A stretch of DNA of 5,637 nucleotides from Geminicoccaceae bacterium (GTDB lineage: Bacteria; Pseudomonadota; Alphaproteobacteria; Geminicoccales; Geminicoccaceae). The number at the start of each line of letters is the position of its first letter. The first letter of the stretch is position 1. The notes beneath the pieces are model-generated. The model did no database searches and had not been told where the DNA came from. It saw only the letters and a program-made list of their open reading frames with translations. The stretch is from assembly GCA_020446285.1 (NCBI GenBank), contig JAGREZ010000109.1, forward strand, positions 1 to 5,637, given 5' to 3'. Positions 1 to 5,512 of the stretch are shown in pieces. The translations under genes and the position numbers were made by a program.

Positions 1-140
1 TGGATATCATCGCCTGCCGGTATCATTATACCGGCCTTGAATGAAGGCGGGCCGTGCTATTGCTGATCGCCGAGGTTGGCCGGGTCGATGGTTGCAGCTT
101 CGTTACGCCGCTGTCCGGCTGCATGGGCGTGTCCGCCTGT
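1..140. other. Non-coding left edge, no gene recognised
   Basis: No reading frame on either strand looks like a known protein here. The stretch lies downstream of the RES gene, which ends at 141 on the minus strand. Its only clear structure is the perfect hairpin at 16-35. A gene ending left of the window cannot be excluded. Confidence 0.4.
16..35. repeat. Perfect 8-bp inverted repeat (hairpin)
   Basis: GCCGGTAT and ATACCGGC form a perfect 8-bp stem around a CATT loop. It sits about 105 bases beyond the RES stop codon. Neither strand has a run of T after the stem, so a classical intrinsic terminator is not supported. It may act as a weak terminator, a protein-binding site or an RNA-stabilising hairpin. 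The repeat itself is seen directly; its role is unknown. Confidence 0.5.
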
Positions 141-623
141 TCAGTCTTCGAACGCCGTTATCGGTCCGACGAACAGCAGGCAGTCGCGTTCGAAGACGAC
201 GACGTGGGAGAGGTCGGGGCGGGAGCGGGAGGAGTAGAGCATGGCCTGGGCACCGTTGGCCCGCGCTTCGTCGGAGAATGCCCAGGTGGGCGAGGGCTCG
301 CCCCTGGCGTGGCGGTCCTGCCAGACGACGGAGGCATCCCTGTTGCCGCGCCGGTCGGCGACGCGGGCGGCTTCGAGGCGCATCGGTACGAGGATCCGGC
401 TTGCGCCATCGCCGAGATAACGCCTGATGGCGACGGCAGCACCCTCCGCCGAAAGGGATGCGTAGGCGGCGAACTGGCCCGAATGGTGAAAGCGGCCGAA
501 GGGAGCGCGTGCCGGTTCACCGGGCGTGCCGGCGAGATCTTCGGCCAGAATACGCCAGACCGGACTGCTGAAGGGTGCAAGGATCAAGGTTCCGTCTTCC
601 GGTACCGGTGGGGAACGTGCCAC
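141..623 (-). CDS. RES-domain protein (toxin-type, orphan)
   Basis: This 160-residue protein carries a RES domain, the fold of toxins that degrade NAD+ in RES-Xre toxin-antitoxin systems. Visible landmarks in order are WRI (23-25), GRFH (43-46), a Tyr in AAYAS (54), the hydrophobic RILVPMRL strand (76-83), PTWAFSDEARANGAQAMLY (112-130) and the SSRSRPDLSHVVVF block (131-144). The length fits the short RES class. The start is GTG at 621-623. A stop codon lies four codons upstream in the same frame, no good ribosome binding site precedes it, and the next Met is at residue 81, so GTG is the only reasonable choice or the 5' end is damaged. Upstream, where a DUF2384/Xre antitoxin is expected, none is seen. 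The position where RES toxins known to me carry a conserved Glu appears to be Ala65. RES membership is confident; toxin activity is doubtful. Confidence 0.8.
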   Translation of the reverse strand: MARSPPVPEDGTLILAPFSSPVWRILAEDLAGTPGEPARAPFGRFHHSGQFAAYASLSAEGAAVAIRRYLGDGASRILVPMRLEAARVADRRGNRDASVVWQDRHARGEPSPTWAFSDEARANGAQAMLYSSRSRPDLSHVVVFERDCLLFVGPITAFED

Positions 624-894
624 ACGGGCAGGCTACCCGAATACGGCGGACCGCGCCAGCAACCCGGCAGTATGTCGTGTCAGGATCTGCGCCTTCGTCG
701 AAAAGGGCATCGGCGAGCACCTGCTTTTTTGGCCTGTATCTGCTGGACCTGATCCCGTTGATCGACAAGCATCGCAAGCGGCTGATCTGGCACCGCGAGA
801 ATCCGTTGGAGTCGATGTCAAAGCGATGGGCTGAACGCCTATGGACTGTTTTTGCAAATATGGTATGACTAGGTCCTACCCAAGGGGATCGAAT
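624..894. other. Intergenic stretch without a convincing gene
   Basis: This lies between the start of the RES gene and the start of parD. Short frames exist on both strands, but none resembles an Xre/MbcA/ParS antitoxin or a transposase that I know. One minus-strand frame from about 757 encodes some 30 residues, then stops after an arginine-rich tail. It could be a decayed gene, but nothing identifies it. The right end carries the likely parD promoter. Confidence 0.4.
842..878 (+). promoter_or_regulatory. Putative parDE promoter and operator
   Basis: TGGACT (842-847) and TATGAC (864-869) are separated by 16 bases and each matches four of six positions of the sigma-70 consensus. A short perfect palindrome, TAGG-T-CCTA (870-878), follows directly, at the expected transcription start. 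ParD antitoxins usually bind short inverted repeats at their own promoter, so this is a reasonable operator candidate. Both elements are weak by themselves. Confidence 0.3.
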
Positions 895-1170
895 ATGACG
901 GTCAAATCATCCATATCCTTGAGCGACCGGCAGCACGCATTTGCCAGCAGCCTCGTCGAAAGCGGCCGGTTCGGCAGTGTCAGCGCTGTTGTCCAGCAGG
1001 GGCTGGAGCTGTTGCGAGACAGGATGGATACCGAGCGGGCCGATACCGAAGCGCTCAAGTTGATTCTGGCCGATCGCCGGGCTGGGACATTCCTGTCTCC
1101 TGATGAATTCGACCATCAACTTGAGATCATGCTCGGTCAGGGTCGTTCGTCTGCCAATGTGGAAGATTGA
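895..1170 (+). CDS. parD: ParD-type antitoxin (ribbon-helix-helix)
   Basis: This 91-residue protein is a CopG/ParD antitoxin that should neutralise the ParE toxin encoded next to it and repress the shared promoter. The N-terminus (about 1-42) has the ribbon-helix-helix pattern: a beta strand around KSSISLS, then a helix with DRQHAFASSLVESG, then SVSAVVQQGLELLRDR. The phrase GRFGSVSAVVQQGL is characteristic of the ParD family. The C-terminal half (about 45-91) is charged and probably wraps the toxin. ATG at 895 is chosen because AAGGGG lies seven bases upstream. An in-frame ATG at 841 would only add 18 residues that do not fit the family. The stop overlaps the parE start by 14 bases, indicating translational coupling. 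Family assignment is confident from sequence pattern. Confidence 0.88.
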   Translation: MTVKSSISLSDRQHAFASSLVESGRFGSVSAVVQQGLELLRDRMDTERADTEALKLILADRRAGTFLSPDEFDHQLEIMLGQGRSSANVED

Positions 1171-1522
1171 AATTGCCGAAGATGTTCTTTCGGATTTGGC
1201 ACTGATCCACGATCATCTGGTCGAAAGCTATGTCGGCTTCGGTGAGGCCGCTGAAGATGCAATGTCGAGGGCGCAAGAGCGGTTGATGCAGATAAGGGCA
1301 CGATTTGACGATCTGGCCCGACTGCCTTTCAGGGGCACCTTGCGCGAGGAATTCGGGCCAGGTGTTCGCTTCTTGACGATGGATCGTTCGGTTCTCTGGT
1401 TCGAGGTGATCGAGGCGACGCGGACAGTCCGCATCCTTGCCGTGTTTTTCGGTAGCCAGAACCACATCCGTCACATGTATCGGCGTTTGTTGTCACAAAA
1501 CGTGGATGATATCAGGACATGA
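1157..1522 (+). CDS. parE: ParE/RelE-fold toxin
   Basis: This 121-residue protein has the ParE/RelE fold: MWKIEIAEDVLSDLALI opens the usual beta-helix start, the helical hairpin spans about 10-50, LARLPFRGTLREEFGPGVRFL (53-73) is the family core, and VRILAVFFGSQNHIRHMYRR (91-110) is the last strand and helix. ParE members poison DNA gyrase and RelE members cleave mRNA; the ParD partner favours ParE, but the target is not proven by sequence. ATG at 1157 is chosen because it gives the typical N-terminus. A farther ATG at 1103 would add 18 residues and deepen the overlap. The gene overlaps parD by 14 bases in another frame. Its last 11 bases overlap the 3' end of the dehydrogenase gene on the other strand, so the sugar operon can be transcribed antisense into it. 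Confidence 0.87.
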   Translation: MWKIEIAEDVLSDLALIHDHLVESYVGFGEAAEDAMSRAQERLMQIRARFDDLARLPFRGTLREEFGPGVRFLTMDRSVLWFEVIEATRTVRILAVFFGSQNHIRHMYRRLLSQNVDDIRT

Positions 1523-2291
1523 TCAGGCCACCGTCGACATTGATTGTCTGTCCGGTGATATAGGCGGCATCCTCGCTTGCCAGGAAAGCGACGAGGCCGG
1601 CGACATCCTTGCCTTCGCCGGCTCGTTTCATGGGGATGTTCTGCACCCAGCTTTCCATCAACTCACCGGGACCGTAATCGCCCAGCATTTTTCCCCAGAC
1701 CCGATCGTTGTAATCCCACATCTTGGTTCTGATGATGCCGGGGCAGATAGCGTTCACGGTGATGCCGTCCAGAGCAACTTCCTTGGCAAGGCTTTGGGTC
1801 AGACCTACGACCCCGAACTTCGAGGCGGCGTAATGCGGTGTATAGATGAAACCGTCCCGTGCCTGTCCCGATGCCGTATTGATCAGACTGCCGCCGCGCC
1901 CCTGCTTTCGCATGCGTCGGATCGCCTCCTGACAGCACAGGAAAACACCCTTGGTGTTGACGGCCATGGTCGCATCCCATTCACGTTCCTGCAGGTCCTC
2001 AACCTTGGCGATGGTAATGATCCCCGCATTCTGGATCGAGATATCGACGCCGCCAAAACGTTCGGTTGCGGTAGCGTACAGTTCGCGCACCTGTTCGGCG
2101 TTGGTCACATCGCAGATGACGCCATGCGCCTCTGCCCCGGCCTGGCGCAGGGTTTCGGCAGCCTCATGGACCTGTTCCTCGACTGATGCGACGATCAGCT
2201 TCGCGCCCTCATTGGCAAAGCGCTCGGCCATGGCAAAGCCAATGCCCCTGTTGCCCCCTGTAATCACAACGGTTTTATCGGTGAATCGCAT
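1512..2291 (-). CDS. Short-chain dehydrogenase/reductase (SDR), probable polyol or sugar dehydrogenase
   Basis: This is a 259-residue classical SDR that should oxidise an alcohol or polyol, or reduce a ketose, with NAD(P). The cofactor glycine motif is TGGNRGIG (11-18), followed by D61 in CDV and the NAG motif (88-90). The catalytic tetrad is complete: Asn112, Ser141, Tyr154 and Lys158 (YAASK). The family PG motif is present in ICPGI, and the C-terminus ITGQTINVDGG is typical. I see no acidic residue at the end of the second strand (VASVEEQ), so the NAD versus NADP preference is open. ATG at 2289-2291 follows AGGAGAG at nine bases. It is the last gene of the minus-strand operon, 32 bases after the regulator. 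The sugar context suggests a polyol-to-ketose step; the substrate is unknown. Confidence 0.88.
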   Translation of the reverse strand: MRFTDKTVVITGGNRGIGFAMAERFANEGAKLIVASVEEQVHEAAETLRQAGAEAHGVICDVTNAEQVRELYATATERFGGVDISIQNAGIITIAKVEDLQEREWDATMAVNTKGVFLCCQEAIRRMRKQGRGGSLINTASGQARDGFIYTPHYAASKFGVVGLTQSLAKEVALDGITVNAICPGIIRTKMWDYNDRVWGKMLGDYGPGELMESWVQNIPMKRAGEGKDVAGLVAFLASEDAAYITGQTINVDGGLIMS

Positions 2292-2304
2292 TGCCTTGAT
2301 CTCT

Positions 2305-2325
2305 CCTGTTTTCGTACCTGTTTTC
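2305..2325. repeat. 9-bp direct repeat in the regulator-dehydrogenase gap
   Basis: CCTGTTTTC occurs twice, at 2305-2313 and 2317-2325, separated by GTA. On the minus strand the copy at 2317-2325 overlaps the regulator stop codon, and the copy at 2305-2313 contributes to the ribosome binding site of the dehydrogenase. It looks like a small local duplication that lengthened the gap. Function beyond that is not apparent. Confidence 0.6.
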
Positions 2326-3277
2326 AGGTTGCTACGAGCCGTTCAGCGGTGAATTTGTCGGTGATCAGAAGGTCAATCACGCCGGTACGCAGCGCTCCGC
2401 GAATGGCAACGGTTTTTGCCTGTCCGCCAGCAAGGGCAATGACCCGGTCGATTCGTGACATCTCTTCAAGGGTCATGCCGATCACCCGTTCATCCAGCGG
2501 GGTTTTCACAAAACGACCATGTTCGTCGAAGAAACGCAAACTGATATCCCCAACGCCGCCCACCTCGGCAATTTCAGCCAGTTCGCGCGACGAAAAGACA
2601 TTGCCGCTGCGCGCCAGCATTCCCGAAGGCTCCATCGCGCCGATGCCGACGATCGACAGGGTAATCTTGCCGAACAGGTCCATGGTCTCGCGAACATAAG
2701 TGTCACCCAGCAAGACAAGCTTGGCCTCTCGCGATTGCGCGACACCAGGTGCGGTCAGAAGATGTGGCTCGGCACCGGTCAGTTTCGCGAGCCGCGTTGT
2801 GAGCTGGTTGGCGTGGGTCTGCACGGTAGGGTCGCCCATGCCGCCAAGAGTCTGAACCACATATCTGGCCTTGCCGTTTTTCATCGGGTGAATGTTGTCG
2901 ACCATGCGCAGGATGGTTTCGGACCAGCTCGAGACGCCGATGATCTCGCCGCTTTGCAGTGTTGCTTCAAGGAAATACGCTGCTGCTTCGCCGATACGGG
3001 CCATGACCGCGCCGATCCGGTCCTCGGTGCATTCCACGACGATGGCCTCGGGCAGATCGAACCTGTTCCGCAGCTCTGCCGCCAGATCAGTGTAGGTGCC
3101 CGAGGGAGAGACAACTGTCGTCCGGACAATCTCCTCTTCTTGCGCCTTTTTGAGCATCCGCGAGACTGTCGCCTGGGATATGCACAAATGCTGCGCAATG
3201 GCGGCCTGCCTCTGACCTTCCACATGATACATCTGTGCGACGCGCGCGATCATCCTCAGTTCATTCAATCGAGACAT
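2324..3277 (-). CDS. SorC/DeoR-family sugar-binding transcriptional regulator
   Basis: This 317-residue protein is a SorC-type regulator, normally a repressor or activator whose DNA binding responds to a phosphorylated sugar. The N-terminal helix-turn-helix lies at about 14-48, with recognition helix ISQATVSRMLKKA (33-45). The linker and effector domain follow (about 58-315). They include QTLGGMGDP, LLTAPGVAQSREAKLVLLGD, SIVGIGAM, GGVGDISLRFFDEHGRFV, IGMTLEEMSRIDRVIALAGG and the C-terminal LRTGVIDLLITDKFTAERL, all typical of the family. ATG at 3275-3277 is used. The bases before it are G- and C-rich, with an unusual GGGGGGCGGGG run serving as the ribosome binding site. An internal promoter with a palindrome across its -10 lies just upstream, so the gene is probably autoregulated as well as read with the operon. 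It is the natural candidate to bind the TGAAT/ATTCA palindromes of the locus. Confidence 0.92.
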   Translation of the reverse strand: MSRLNELRMIARVAQMYHVEGQRQAAIAQHLCISQATVSRMLKKAQEEEIVRTTVVSPSGTYTDLAAELRNRFDLPEAIVVECTEDRIGAVMARIGEAAAYFLEATLQSGEIIGVSSWSETILRMVDNIHPMKNGKARYVVQTLGGMGDPTVQTHANQLTTRLAKLTGAEPHLLTAPGVAQSREAKLVLLGDTYVRETMDLFGKITLSIVGIGAMEPSGMLARSGNVFSSRELAEIAEVGGVGDISLRFFDEHGRFVKTPLDERVIGMTLEEMSRIDRVIALAGGQAKTVAIRGALRTGVIDLLITDKFTAERLVAT

Positions 3278-3296
3278 GCCCCGCCCCCCGAAGGAT

Positions 3297-3326
3297 TGAT
3301 TATTTATTCAGCAATTGTTCGGGCAA
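3297..3326 (-). promoter_or_regulatory. Putative internal promoter and operator of the sorC-type gene
   Basis: On the minus strand TTGCCC (3321-3326) and AATAAT (3299-3304) are spaced by exactly 16 bases, the same geometry as the tktA promoter. The 14-base segment 3297-3310 (TGATTATTTATTCA on the plus strand) matches 12 of 14 positions of the perfect palindrome found before the permease gene. It covers the -10 element, as expected for repression. It also overlaps the last codons and stop of the kinase remnant. Promoter activity and protein binding are inferred. Confidence 0.5.
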
Positions 3327-3542
3327 TTGCCTTGCGCAGGCGGCCGCGTTCAGGCAGGCAGCAACCGCCTGCGCCGTCGCGTTCCGGATTTCCATGGCAG
3401 CCTGCTGAACCCAGCCGGATCGCGGGTGATGAATGGGGACGGGCGCAGTGCCACTGGCAATGATCTCGCCGGCGTTGGACAGGAGCAGCGCCCTGGAACT
3501 GGTCGTGCCTTCGTCGATTGCCAGAACAGACTGCTGCGCCAT
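3300..3542 (-). pseudogene. Truncated FGGY carbohydrate kinase (N-terminal remnant)
   Basis: The frame encodes 80 residues, while FGGY kinases are about 490-510. Residues 1-66 match the family start well: VLAIDEGTTSSRALLL (6-21, the first phosphate-binding loop) and HPRSGWVQQAAMEI (39-52), closest in feel to glycerol kinase-like members. After about residue 68 the similarity ends with CARQLPEQLLNK and a TAA stop. Only 22 bases then remain before the regulator start, so the catalytic aspartate and the entire ATP-binding C-terminal half are physically absent rather than frameshifted. ATG at 3540-3542 begins four bases after the upstream transketolase stop and is preceded by a purine-rich ribosome binding site, so the remnant is probably still translated. 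In an intact operon the enzyme would phosphorylate the ketose handed to the transketolase. A functional short protein is possible but unlikely. Confidence 0.8.
3311..3330. repeat. Perfect 7-bp inverted repeat in the kinase remnant end
   Basis: GCAATTG (3311-3317) and CAATTGC (3324-3330) flank TTCGGG. The repeat covers the -35 region of the proposed regulator promoter and abuts the TGAAT-type palindrome. It could be a second binding site or a hairpin. The 11-base string CAATTGCTGAA on the minus strand also occurs at the end of the transketolase C-terminal gene (about 3560-3570). Confidence 0.5.
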
Positions 3543-3546
3543 GCCT

Positions 3547-4506
3547 TCATCCCTTCCGTTTCAGCAATTGCGAGACGCTATCCGCGATGGCTTCGGGTGA
3601 CATGCCGAAATCGTCCAGCAGCGCGTTTGCCGATGCAGTATGTGCGAATACGCCGGGAACCCCCAGCCGTGCCATCGGAACGGGATGTCTGTCGACCACC
3701 ACCTCGGCTACCGCACTGCCAAGACCACCGAAAGTGGTGTGTTCCTCGCAGGTGACGATTGCGCCGGTTTCGCGCGCGGCTTTCAGGATCGCATCCTCGT
3801 CAATCGGGCGAACGCAGGCCATGTTCACCACTCGAGCCGAAATGCCGCGCTGTTCAAGCAAGGCGGCCGCGATCATTGCGCGATGGGTCAGGACGCCGTT
3901 CGCGACGATTGTCACATCCTCACCCTCGCGCAGCGTGTCGGCTTTGCCCAGTTCGAAGACATGGCCTTCGGGCAGCAGGTCGGGCACGCCGACGCGGCTG
4001 AGGCGCAGGTAGCAGCCGCCATCATGTTCGGCCGCCCATTTCACCGCCGCCGCAGTCTCGATCCGGTCCGCTGGAGCAATGACCGGCACATTCGGCAGGG
4101 CGCGGACCCAGGCGAAATCCTCGATCGAATGGTGGGTGGGGCCAAGTTCGCCATAGGCCATGCCGGAACTGATTCCAACCAGCTTCACATTGGTCTGCGA
4201 ATAGGCCACGTCCGCCTTGATCTGTTCCAGCGCGCGTCCGGTCAGGAAGGGGGCGGCGGCGCAGACGAAGGGGATCTTGCCACCATTGGCCAAGCCCGCG
4301 CCGACGCCGACCATGTTCTGTTCGGCGATGCCTACATTGATCAGACGCCCGGGGAATTTTTCACGAAATCCCCCAAGCTTGGACGAACCGACCGAGTCAT
4401 TGCAGACAGCGACGATATTGCCGTTCGAGGCTGCCAGTTCTTCAAGCATGCCCGTGAAGGCATCGCGGCAATCGTGAAGTCTTGCGGTGTCAAAGGGCAT
4501 GTTCAC
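3547..4506 (-). CDS. Split transketolase, C-terminal subunit (Pyr and C domains)
   Basis: This 319-residue protein is the second half of a two-subunit transketolase and acts together with the protein encoded just upstream. The pyrimidine-binding domain (about 1-175) contains NVGIAEQNMVGVGAGLA with the catalytic Glu62 that activates thiamine diphosphate, then GPTHHSIEDFAWVRALPN (122-139), the signature transketolase loop. The C-terminal domain (about 180-319) holds VTIVANGVLTHRA and VTCEEHTTFGGLGSAVAE. The start is GTG at 4504-4506, overlapping the upstream TGA in GTGA. GAGGAGG lies seven bases before it, better placed than for the ATG two codons later. The enzyme should move a two-carbon unit between a ketose phosphate and an aldose phosphate. 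Split forms of this size occur in archaea and in bacterial sugar catabolic operons, including apulose-4-phosphate transketolase. The substrate here is not determinable. Confidence 0.9.
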   Translation of the reverse strand: MNMPFDTARLHDCRDAFTGMLEELAASNGNIVAVCNDSVGSSKLGGFREKFPGRLINVGIAEQNMVGVGAGLANGGKIPFVCAAAPFLTGRALEQIKADVAYSQTNVKLVGISSGMAYGELGPTHHSIEDFAWVRALPNVPVIAPADRIETAAAVKWAAEHDGGCYLRLSRVGVPDLLPEGHVFELGKADTLREGEDVTIVANGVLTHRAMIAAALLEQRGISARVVNMACVRPIDEDAILKAARETGAIVTCEEHTTFGGLGSAVAEVVVDRHPVPMARLGVPGVFAHTASANALLDDFGMSPEAIADSVSQLLKRKG

Positions 4507-5324
4507 TGCGCGGCCTCCTCAAGCTCGGCCATGGCCTGCTTATACTGTTCTTCGCTCGGCACCTTGTGATGCCATGCGACATTATCGGACATGAACGAAA
4601 TACCCTGGCCCTTGTTGGTATGGGCGACGATGCATTTCGGCTTGCCGGCGGTCACCGTTTCAGGGGACAGTGCGCGGCAGATCTGTTCCATATCGTGGCC
4701 GTCGATTTCCTCGACTGCCCAGCCGAACGCTTCCAGTTTCGGTTTCAGGGGAGCGAGATCATTGGTATCGGCCAGACGCGCACCTTGTTGCAGCCGGTTG
4801 TGGTCGATGATCAGGGTGAGGTTGTCCAGCTTGAACTGTGCGGCGGCCATGATCGCTTCCCAGTTCGATCCCTCCTGCATCTCGCCATCACCGGTAATGA
4901 CGAATGTGCGCCAATCCGCACCGTCGAGCTTTGCGGCCCTGGCCATGCCGACGCCAACCGGCAAACCGTGGCCGAGGGGCCCCGTATTGGTCTCGACCCC
5001 TGGAACCTTGACCCGGTTCGGGTGGCCATTCAGGCGCGAATTCGGCTTGAGGAAGGTCGAAATTTCGTCCTTCGGGATGAAGCCCCTTTCCGACAGGACG
5101 ATATACAGAGCCAGGGCCGTATGACCCTTGCTCAACACCAGCCGGTCGCGTTGCGGATCCTGCGGAGAGTGGGGATCGACCGACATGGTGTGGAAATAAA
5201 GCGCGGTCAGAAGGTCGATCACCGACATTTCGCCGCCGATATGACCGGCACCTGCTTCGAAGACCGCTTGAAGGTCGCGACGCCGGATATGCCTTGCGGT
5301 GGCACGAAGGGTGTGAGGTTCCAT
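4503..5324 (-). CDS. Split transketolase, N-terminal subunit (PP domain)
   Basis: This 273-residue protein is the thiamine-diphosphate-binding first half of transketolase. Motifs in order are AGAGHIGGEMS (25-34), LSKGHTALALY (64-74) with His68, NTGPLGHGLPVGVGMA (113-128), the cofactor and metal motif GDGEMQEGSNWEA (145-157) ending near DHNRLQ (174-179), and HHKVPS toward the end. All expected catalytic-site landmarks are present, and the length equals other stand-alone N-terminal subunits. ATG at 5322-5324 has a GGGAGAAG stretch just upstream. It is the first gene of the minus-strand operon and overlaps the C-terminal subunit gene by four bases, so the two halves should be made in equal amounts. 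Its promoter carries two palindromes, one over the -10 and one at the likely transcription start, which points to control by the SorC-type protein of the same operon. Confidence 0.92.
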   Translation of the reverse strand: MEPHTLRATARHIRRRDLQAVFEAGAGHIGGEMSVIDLLTALYFHTMSVDPHSPQDPQRDRLVLSKGHTALALYIVLSERGFIPKDEISTFLKPNSRLNGHPNRVKVPGVETNTGPLGHGLPVGVGMARAAKLDGADWRTFVITGDGEMQEGSNWEAIMAAAQFKLDNLTLIIDHNRLQQGARLADTNDLAPLKPKLEAFGWAVEEIDGHDMEQICRALSPETVTAGKPKCIVAHTNKGQGISFMSDNVAWHHKVPSEEQYKQAMAELEEAAQ

Positions 5325-5334
5325 GACTTCTCCC

Positions 5335-5346
5335 GAATAAATATTC
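5335..5346. promoter_or_regulatory. Putative operator site 1 (GAATAAATATTC)
   Basis: GAATA and TATTC are perfect inverted arms around AA. The site lies at about +1 to +12 of the proposed tktA transcript and ends 10 bases before the start codon. It shares its arms with the palindrome at 5485-5498. Binding by the SorC-type regulator is inferred from position and repetition. Confidence 0.5.
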
Positions 5347-5350
5347 TTTA

Positions 5351-5381
5351 TGAATTATTCATTCGCCTGCAATTCTGTCAA
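5351..5381 (-). promoter_or_regulatory. Promoter of the transketolase operon with operator site 2
   Basis: On the minus strand a perfect -35 element TTGACA (5376-5381) lies 16 bases before AATAAT (5354-5359), a five-of-six match to the -10 consensus. The perfect palindrome TGAAT-T-ATTCA (5351-5361) covers this -10 exactly, so a bound protein would exclude RNA polymerase. Transcription would start near 5346-5347, giving a short leader of about 23 bases before tktA. This is the strongest promoter seen in the window. Confidence 0.65.
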
Positions 5382-5441
5382 GCGCTTCGCGATATGTGGT
5401 TCGGCAACGCCTGCAACGACACCTTTGATGACAGACCGCAC

Positions 5442-5470
5442 TTGACGAAAGAGGTTCAGCTTGATATGTA
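5442..5470 (+). promoter_or_regulatory. Putative promoter of the permease gene
   Basis: TTGACG (5442-5447) is a five-of-six -35 match. TATGTA (5465-5470), after 17 bases, is only a weak -10. Transcription would begin close to 5477, a few bases before the perfect palindrome at 5485-5498. The divergent promoter toward tktA uses the same 188-base gap. Confidence 0.4.
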
Positions 5471-5484
5471 TTTTCGAACAGAAT

Positions 5485-5498
5485 TGAATAATTATTCA
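5485..5498. promoter_or_regulatory. Putative operator site 3, perfect 14-bp palindrome
   Basis: TGAATAATTATTCA is a perfect palindrome lying between the proposed permease promoter and its ribosome binding site. Its form recurs with few changes at 3297-3310 and, in shortened or altered form, at 5335-5346 and 5351-5361. AT-rich palindromes of this kind are unlikely by chance in such GC-rich DNA. A roadblock or start-site repressor role is inferred. Confidence 0.6.
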
Positions 5499-5512
5499 CA
5501 GAGGAGGAGGCG

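Noticed and set aside
16..35. Hairpin as an intrinsic terminator of the RES gene
   Set aside because: There is no T-rich tract after the stem on either strand, and it lies over 100 bases beyond the stop codon. Kept only as an inverted repeat.
54..752. A 232-codon plus-strand open frame over the RES gene
   Set aside because: The translation resembles no family and is opposite the RES domain, whose motifs are continuous on the minus strand.
517..857. Minus-strand short frames upstream of the RES gene as an antitoxin
   Set aside because: None has a helix-turn-helix or the DUF2384-type C-terminus, and the one reaching 633 has a repetitive low-complexity composition. No start with a good ribosome binding site was found.
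633..868. Insertion sequence or transposase remnant between the RES and parD genes
   Set aside because: Translations in all frames showed no transposase motif that I recognise. No terminal inverted repeats or target-site duplications are visible.
3300..3360. Frameshift rather than deletion in the kinase
   Set aside because: Only 22 bases separate the remnant stop from the regulator start, and no other frame in that stretch could hold the missing 400 or more residues.
2519..3463. A 314-codon plus-strand open frame opposite the SorC-type regulator
   Set aside because: The minus-strand regulator has clear family motifs throughout, while the plus-strand product has none. The same applies to the frames at 3640-4569 and 1437-2186.
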